Shown piece after piece: positions 59,603 to 64,000 of a stretch of 64,000 nt of DNA. Below the pieces are notes generated by a model that was given only the letters and a program-made list of their open reading frames with translations, searched no databases and was not told the origin of the DNA. Every line of letters starts with the position of its first letter. Position 1 is the stretch's first letter. Source of the DNA: SZUA-448 sp045627185 (GTDB lineage: Bacteria > Bacillota > Clostridia > Lachnospirales > Lachnospiraceae); the NCBI GenBank assembly GCA_045627185.1, contig JAZQNE010000026.1, forward strand, positions 1 to 64,000, read 5' to 3'. A program made the translations under genes and the position numbers.

Positions 59603-60892
59603 TTATTTTTCTACAGCTGCTTCAGCAACAAGGTCTGCTGCCTTTCTTACTGCAAGATCCATCTTAATGGAATCTTTCTCAGCATCGCCAAGGATTTCTT
59701 TAACCTTCTCAACATCCATCTGATACTGAGCTGCCATGTTCTCAAGTTCTTTATCAAGTTCTTCAGCTGTAACTTCAATGTTCTCAGCCTTTGCAACTGC
59801 TTCAAGAACAAGACGTGACTTGATGTTCTTCTCTGCCTGAGGAGTCATGGTCTCAAGGAACTGCTGAGGTGTCATGCCTGTGAACTGCATATACTGCTCA
59901 AGGCTTAAGCCCTGCATCTGAAGGCGCTGACCGAAATCTTCAATCATCTGACGCTTCTGCTGCTCAACCATAGCTGCGGGGATATCCATCTTGGCATCCT
60001 CAATAATCTTCTCGATAACAGCATCGCTCTTAGCTGCCTGAGCTGCTTTTTCCTTACGCTCGGCAATTTTCTTCTTAACATCTTCCTTGTACTCTTCAAG
60101 AGTGTCAAATTCTGAAACTTCTGCAGCAAAATCATCATTCAGCTCAGGAAGTTCCTTGCGCTTGATGCCGTTAACCTTTACCTTGAATACAGCGGGCTTG
60201 CCGGCAAGCTCTTTTGCATGATACTCGGTAGGGAAGGTTACGTTTACGTCAAATTCATCGTTAATATTTTTGCCGATAATCTGATCTTCAAATGTGTCAA
60301 TAAAGCTGTGTGAGCCGATTTCAAGGGGATGATTCTCACCCTTGCCGCCTTCGAATGCAACGCCGTCAACAAATCCTTCATAGTCAATTGTTGCGATGTC
60401 GCCGTTCTCTACTGCACGGTCATCAACGGTGATTGTACGTGAATTCTGGTTGCGTGCTGTCTCAAGGTCAGCATTGATTTCGTCTTCAGTAACGGTAAGG
60501 TCAGCCTTCTCAACTTCAATTCCCTTGTACTTGCCAAGTTCAACTTCAGGCTTAACTGCAAATTCAGCTGTAAAGATGAATTCCTTACCCTTTTCAATCT
60601 GCTCAACGTCGATTTCAGGGCGTGATACGATTTCAAGACCACAATCCTTAGCTGCTGCTTCATATGCATCAGGGATAATGATGTTTGCTGCATCTTCATA
60701 GAAAACGCCGGGGCCGTAAAGTTTTTCTACCATAGCCTTGGGAGCATGACCCTTACGGAAACCGGGAATATTAAGTTTGTTTTTGTTCTTCTGGAAAGCC
60801 TTATCAAGGGCTGCGTCAAATTCTTCTGCGCTGACTGTAATAACCAGCTTCTTCATGTTTTTAGCTTCGAGATCCTCGATTTTGAAACTCAT
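59603..60892 (-). CDS. tig: Trigger factor
   Basis: Ribosome-bound chaperone and prolyl isomerase of 429 residues. The ribosome-binding signature 'PGFRKGHAPKAMVEK' lies near residues 43-57 (GFRKG motif), the FKBP-like domain near 150-245 ('IDYEGFVDGVAFEGGKGENH'), and the helical C-terminal chaperone domain after 260. First gene of the tig-clpP-clpX run; the extended -10 promoter is at 60928-60936. Confidence 0.95.
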   Translation of the reverse strand: MSFKIEDLEAKNMKKLVITVSAEEFDAALDKAFQKNKNKLNIPGFRKGHAPKAMVEKLYGPGVFYEDAANIIIPDAYEAAAKDCGLEIVSRPEIDVEQIEKGKEFIFTAEFAVKPEVELGKYKGIEVEKADLTVTEDEINADLETARNQNSRTITVDDRAVENGDIATIDYEGFVDGVAFEGGKGENHPLEIGSHSFIDTFEDQIIGKNINDEFDVNVTFPTEYHAKELAGKPAVFKVKVNGIKRKELPELNDDFAAEVSEFDTLEEYKEDVKKKIAERKEKAAQAAKSDAVIEKIIEDAKMDIPAAMVEQQKRQMIEDFGQRLQMQGLSLEQYMQFTGMTPQQFLETMTPQAEKNIKSRLVLEAVAKAENIEVTAEELDKELENMAAQYQMDVEKVKEILGDAEKDSIKMDLAVRKAADLVAEAAVEK

Positions 60893-60927
60893 GTGTATAA
60901 ATCCTCCTTAAAATCACATTACGAATT

Positions 60928-60936
60928 ATTATAGCA
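60928..60936 (-). promoter_or_regulatory. Extended -10 promoter for tig
   Basis: TGC followed by TATAAT on the minus strand (60934-60936 and 60928-60933), about 35 bp upstream of the start codon. The -35 is poor (TAGCAA-like), consistent with an extended -10 promoter. No CtsR-type heptad is visible upstream. Confidence 0.6.
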
Positions 60937-61019
60937 TAAACAATTTCTTTTTGCTACTGTTTTTTCGATGCTTAACAAGTGTTTTCACAATATTTTGAGC
61001 ATTGTATTTTATGTATATC

Positions 61020-61574
61020 TCACATCTTCTGCAGTTTTTCGGCAAGCTGATCTGCAGCATCCTTTGAAACAAGTATTTCAACAAGTTTCAGTGCAAACGG
61101 GAGCGATACGCCCATTCCTTTACCTGTTGTAAACTGCCCGTCTGTTACAACGCCTTCCCCTGTACAGTTTGCGCCAAGCATATAATGTTCAAACCCCGGG
61201 AAGCATGTCGCATTTTTGCCCATAAGCAGCCCCATTCTGCCGTAAACGCTTGGTGCTGCGCAGATTGCGGCAAGCTTCTTTCCTGCCTTTACAAACTCAT
61301 TAATAATCTCTGCAAGGCGCTTATCTGCCGCAAGGTTTTCCGTTCCCTTACCGCCGCCCGGCAGGAATATCATATCAGCATCAAGGTAGTCCGCCGTATT
61401 CTGCTGCTCAAGCAGCATATCAGCCCCAACTGTAATTTCATGAGACCCAAGCACATTCTCACGTCCCATAACAGACACAGTAACCGCTTCAACTCCTGCG
61501 CGTCTCAGCACATCAACCGGTGTAAGTGCCTCAATCTCTTCAAATCCGTCAGCAAGGAAAATGTAAACCTTCAT
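61020..61574 (-). CDS. DJ-1/PfpI family protein
   Basis: Protein of 184 residues of the DJ-1/PfpI superfamily. The nucleophile elbow is 'AAICAAPSVYGRMG' (Cys near residue 104), preceded by 'IFLPGGGKGTENL' near 72, as in DJ-1/YajL-type proteins that protect against oxidative or carbonyl damage. Single gene, 127 bp from tig. The exact activity is not readable. Confidence 0.88.
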   Translation of the reverse strand: MKVYIFLADGFEEIEALTPVDVLRRAGVEAVTVSVMGRENVLGSHEITVGADMLLEQQNTADYLDADMIFLPGGGKGTENLAADKRLAEIINEFVKAGKKLAAICAAPSVYGRMGLLMGKNATCFPGFEHYMLGANCTGEGVVTDGQFTTGKGMGVSLPFALKLVEILVSKDAADQLAEKLQKM

Positions 61575-61689
61575 AGAAACCTCCGATTTTCGTATTGATT
61601 CTTCCGGAATGCATTTGTGGTATCATACCCAAGGAATTCACTCAAGCTTAATTCAAGTATATCCATTCTTTATCTCATACGCAACATTT

Positions 61690-61812
61690 TCAGGTGAAAC
61701 TTTCGGCACTTATTCCGTTAGGTGTAACTGACGTATTCTTTTCGTAATCCCATTCTGCAAGTACTTCGTCCATTTTCTCGGTTTTGCAGTATTCTTCAAA
61801 CGGAATGCTCAT
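61690..61812 (-). CDS. Short protein resembling a truncated zinc-ribbon (DUF4379-like) start, 40 residues
   Basis: A 40-residue frame beginning 'MSIPFEEYCKTEKMD' with a good ribosome-binding site (AAAAGGAGC) 4-6 bases upstream. The 'LAEWDYEKN' string resembles the start of probable zinc-ribbon DUF4379 domains ('EWDYEKNGDLKPE'), but the following Cys/Trp part is missing and the frame ends in a stop. It starts 11 bp downstream of the NERD gene stop. Either a small genuine protein or a truncated remnant. Confidence 0.45.
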   Translation of the reverse strand: MSIPFEEYCKTEKMDEVLAEWDYEKNTSVTPNGISAESFT

Positions 61813-61823
61813 TCTGCTCCTTT

Positions 61824-62720
61824 TTATTGCAAGTTCTTCATGTATCTGCATTTGGGGAAATTACCACAGCCATAAAACTGTTTTCCTGCATGCTCTCCTC
61901 TTTCCGAAACTCTAAGAACCAATTTCCCGCCACATCTTGGGCAGATTAGTTGTGTATCTGACGTGGCAACGGGCGAAGCCCCATCCGAAACGGAAAAAGA
62001 AGCCCTGTTATCACTTATGTCACCGGTTGTTCCTAAGTGCTCTGCCTTTATATCCTCAATATGTTTCTTCTTGATTTCATCTGAAACCTGAGTATATGGA
62101 TATAGGCATGCGTACATTTCCTCAATCTGGTTTGGCACAAGGACATCTCCCGTTCTTTTTGCAATCTTCCGTACCGTTCTTAAAACCGATTTGCGTCTGA
62201 TCACAAAAATATCCGTGCTGCTAACATCGACATTCTTAAACGTACAGCGTTCAGAAAAAACTATAACGGAATGAGTGGGATAACTGTCCCCAAGCAGGTT
62301 ATCCAGCCATTTAATATGCAATTTGTTTTGCATGATCGGATTCAGGAAATGCTCTTTATGTGCTTTTCTTCTGCTCGGAAGAGTCTGTGTCCATGTTTTT
62401 GCATTTTCAGATCCGAATATCCAGCCGCCATAATTTTTACTTTCTATCACATAAATGCCTGAGTGGTGAAGCATGATAAGATCGACTTCCGTTGTCTGTC
62501 CGTTATTTTTTGGCAGATAACAATTGAACAGGAACTTTGCTCCGTCCTTTTCATAAGACTTCAGACGCTTATACGTCAAATATTCTCCAAGGCGTCCCTT
62601 ATCCAGCAAAACGGAAATCAGTAATTTTCCGGTCACCCTGAAGTAATCGGTTTTTCTGTAAAAAACAGCGCATACCGTATAAACCAAAACAAAAACAACA
62701 GCCGGAATAATCAAAAACAT
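61824..62720 (-). CDS. NERD domain protein with C-terminal zinc ribbon
   Basis: Protein of 298 residues with an N-terminal membrane helix (about 1-20), a NERD nuclease-related domain ('LGEYLTYKRLKSYEKDGAKF', 'TEVDLIMLHHSGIYVIESKNYGGWIFG', with Asp and Glu-X-Lys as in restriction-type nucleases), and a C-terminal topoisomerase-type zinc ribbon ('CPRCGGKLVLRVS' and 'GCGNFPKC'). Membrane-anchored DNA-processing enzyme of unknown role. The gene order behind it is the 40-residue frame. Confidence 0.85.
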   Translation of the reverse strand: MFLIIPAVVFVLVYTVCAVFYRKTDYFRVTGKLLISVLLDKGRLGEYLTYKRLKSYEKDGAKFLFNCYLPKNNGQTTEVDLIMLHHSGIYVIESKNYGGWIFGSENAKTWTQTLPSRRKAHKEHFLNPIMQNKLHIKWLDNLLGDSYPTHSVIVFSERCTFKNVDVSSTDIFVIRRKSVLRTVRKIAKRTGDVLVPNQIEEMYACLYPYTQVSDEIKKKHIEDIKAEHLGTTGDISDNRASFSVSDGASPVATSDTQLICPRCGGKLVLRVSERGEHAGKQFYGCGNFPKCRYMKNLQ

Positions 62721-62780
62721 TCCCTAAACACATTCTTTTCATATATTTTTTAGTAACTTTACCCCTAAGCCGAAAAGGAT

Positions 62781-63005
62781 TTATTTATCTTCAACCATGT
62801 CATAATAGAAGCACTCTTCCCACTTAACGCCCAACGCCTTACAGATTAATCCCGAAAGAAAAGCCGTAGGCGAATACTGACCTGTTTCAAGAGAGCTTAT
62901 TGTGTTTTGTGTTGTACCTACCATTTCGGCAAGTTTTGTCTGCGACAGACCGCGTTCCTGACGGAATTCTTTTATATGGTTTTTTAACTGCAGATGCGAG
63001 TTCAT
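62781..63005 (-). CDS. XRE-family transcriptional regulator
   Basis: Protein of 74 residues that is almost entirely one helix-turn-helix: 'EFRQERGLSQTKLAEMVGTTQNTISSLETGQY' spans about 12-43 and 'KALGVKWEECFYY' ends it. It starts at the ATG at 63005, overlapping the stop of the upstream membrane protein by 4 bp (ATGA). Short regulators of this type usually control the operon they sit in; direct repeats in the operon promoter fit this. Confidence 0.88.
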   Translation of the reverse strand: MNSHLQLKNHIKEFRQERGLSQTKLAEMVGTTQNTISSLETGQYSPTAFLSGLICKALGVKWEECFYYDMVEDK

Positions 63006-63322
63006 ACAAACAATTCTCCCAAATATAAAATCAAACATAACAAAGCAAGAACCGCTTCGACAATTCCGCAAATGAGTGTTTTCATTTTGGAGGTTACTTT
63101 CCCGCAAAACACATTAAGGGTTCCCGAAAATGCCAGCAGGATGGCAGGCTTGCCAAAATCGACATGTTTTTTTACCCACAAATCAAGGATAATCATCAGT
63201 GTACAAAGCACGATGCAAATACATGATGCCAAAATTATTGCATTACGTGTTACTGCCTTTTCCCGCTCACCTACTTTGTCGGGTTTGCTTTTTGCTGCAA
63301 TTAATACTTCTTCATCGGTCAT
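63002..63322 (-). CDS. Small membrane protein in an operon with the XRE regulator
   Basis: Protein of 106 residues: a Lys/Glu-rich cytoplasmic N-terminus with 'DEEVLIAAKSKP' (about 3-25), and three hydrophobic segments (about 30-50, 58-72 and 80-104). It resembles a group of small membrane proteins that precede XRE regulators in Firmicutes; function unknown. The start at 63322 has GGGGG 8 bases upstream. Confidence 0.8.
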   Translation of the reverse strand: MTDEEVLIAAKSKPDKVGEREKAVTRNAIILASCICIVLCTLMIILDLWVKKHVDFGKPAILLAFSGTLNVFCGKVTSKMKTLICGIVEAVLALLCLILYLGELFV

Positions 63323-63338
63323 ATTTTTGTTTCCCCCT

Positions 63339-63382
63339 ACCAAGTTTACGGATATTTTACCAAGTTTACGGATGTTTGTCAA
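63339..63382 (-). promoter_or_regulatory. Autoregulated promoter with two direct-repeat operators
   Basis: On the minus strand TTGACA (63377-63382), 17 bp, TAAAAT (63354-63359): a near-perfect promoter. Two copies of ATCCGTAAACTTGGT on that strand (63339-63353 and 63359-63373) have a 20-bp period, one in the spacer and one just after the -10. This is the layout of an operator for the XRE regulator two genes later. Confidence 0.75.
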
Positions 63383-63426
63383 TGTGCAAATATTTCAAAA
63401 GACGAATCATTCCGGTTATGCGTCTG

Positions 63427-63456
63427 CAAAACAAAAGGCCCGCTTTCGCAGACCTT
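63427..63456 (-). terminator. Terminator of the window-edge ABC permease gene
   Basis: AAGGTCTGC and GCGGGCCTT pair (with wobbles) around a GAAA tetraloop on the minus strand (63435-63456), followed by TTGTTTTG. A second hairpin (GAACGGGG/CCCCGTTC, 63471-63497) lies just upstream without a U-run. Confidence 0.7.
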
Positions 63457-63562
63457 TATATTAAATACCGGAACGGGGTCAAAAAGCGGCCCCGTTCGCG
63501 AATCGATGATAATTATTCATATCTTCTGTTTTCCAAAAGTAAGAATTGTGTACCTCTTCGTT

Positions 63563-64000
63563 TTATTTAAGAAGATCAATTATCTTTGTTTTATTTAGTT
63601 TCGCAATAGGTATCAAAACAACGCACAATGCTACAAGTGAAACAGCAATGGCAACAAAAAGGCCTGCCCACTCATTAGGAACAATTGTTCTGATTCTGAC
63701 ATTTTGATAAACCTTTCGAATAGTGTCTTCGTTGATGCTCTTAATTGCAACCTGTTTAGCAACAAATGATAGAATCAGGGATGTCAACGTAGCCACAAGG
63801 CCTTCAAGTGCAAATATCTGGGTTATGCAAACGGGAGTTGCTCCAAGAGCCCTAAGCGTGCCAATAGTTTTTTTACTGTCCTTTATGCTAAAACTGAGTA
63901 GTGAAATCATTTGCAAAACGGTAAGCAATGACATTACAACTGCTACGCTCCGAAGTGCAAGTAACTTCTCATCTGTTTTTTCCCATTCACTGTATAGGAG
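63563..64000 (-). CDS. C-terminal part of an FtsX-type ABC transporter permease (runs off the window)
   Basis: The frame is open to the window edge (146 codons seen). It contains three hydrophobic helices of an FtsX domain and 'KKTIGTLRALGATPVCITQIF' region, the same 'R[SA]IG-LRA-G' signature as the cassette 2 and 3 transporters. It is probably the permease half of a fourth cassette transporter, whose membrane and secreted genes would lie beyond the window end, upstream on this strand. A separate permease protein is also possible. Confidence 0.8.
   Translation of the reverse strand, partial: LLYSEWEKTDEKLLALRSVAVVMSLLTVLQMISLLSFSIKDSKKTIGTLRALGATPVCITQIFALEGLVATLTSLILSFVAKQVAIKSINEDTIRKVYQNVRIRTIVPNEWAGLFVAIAVSLVALCVVLIPIAKLNKTKIIDLLK

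Noticed and set aside
1..64000. tRNA, rRNA, insertion sequence, integrase and prophage genes
   Set aside because: None of their signatures were seen on either strand by eye; the accessory cassettes carry no transposase.

Overview
The window reads as chromosome of a motile, Gram-positive Clostridia member, most likely Lachnospiraceae. The case rests on flagellar rod genes behind an MreB/Mbl gene, a YvyF-type flagellar protein, DUF4364 and DUF1292 proteins, a tig-clpP-clpX-lon-engB run and a prmC-prfA cluster next to rpmE. Family assignment is inference from gene content and order; there is no rRNA or tRNA gene to anchor it. Most genes are on the minus strand.

Layout. 0-1.7 kb: the first two genes of a secreted-protein cassette (cassette 1). 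1.9-10.3 kb: housekeeping genes (plsC, trxB, HAD phosphatase, cvfB-like, yvyF-comFC, sugar nucleotidyltransferase, recD2). 10.3-15 kb: flagellar rod genes (flgJ-like, flgG, flgF) behind mbl, plus an EF-hand protein. 15.2-19.5 kb: cassette 2. 19.6-22.9 kb: GNAT, lipid kinase, hisS, a tiny membrane protein. 23.1-27.1 kb: cassette 3. 27.3-43.5 kb: DinG-like nuclease-helicase, UvrD-like helicase, gltX, a corrinoid-protein activase, a GH31 alpha-xylosidase, trmH, prfA, prmC, DUF1385, rpmE. 43.6-52.5 kb: two paralogous pairs (secreted cysteine-peptidase-like protein plus lipoprotein) flanking rho and a 5'-nucleotidase. 52.6-61.6 kb: malic enzyme, DUF4364, engB, lon, clpX, clpP, tig, DJ-1. 61.7-64 kb: a NERD protein, an autoregulated membrane protein/XRE pair, and the C-terminal end of a fourth FtsX-type ABC permease that runs off the window.

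The most unusual content is the repeated three-gene cassette, always in the same order and on the same strand: a signal-peptide-bearing, Ser/Gly/Asn-rich beta protein; a small single-pass membrane protein of no family I recognise; and a MacB-topology ABC transporter (ATPase fused to an FtsX-type permease). Cassettes 2 and 3 are complete, cassette 1 is cut by the window start, and the permease at the window end may belong to a fourth. The secreted proteins are highly divergent. Stretches of alternating polar and apolar residues make me suspect a beta-barrel toxin or surface-active protein, with the membrane protein and ABC transporter giving immunity or export; this is inference.

The cassette promoters contain simple-sequence repeats next to or between -35 and -10: ATT triplets in cassette 3 and AGCAT pentamers in cassettes 1 and 2. 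One of the peptidase pairs has a 13-base homopolymer in the same place. Such arrays can change spacer length by slippage, so this window may encode a set of phase-variable secreted effectors. The lipoprotein/peptidase pairs also look accessory: one pair sits in the normally tight rho-rpmE junction, and the genes look AT-richer by eye than their neighbours.
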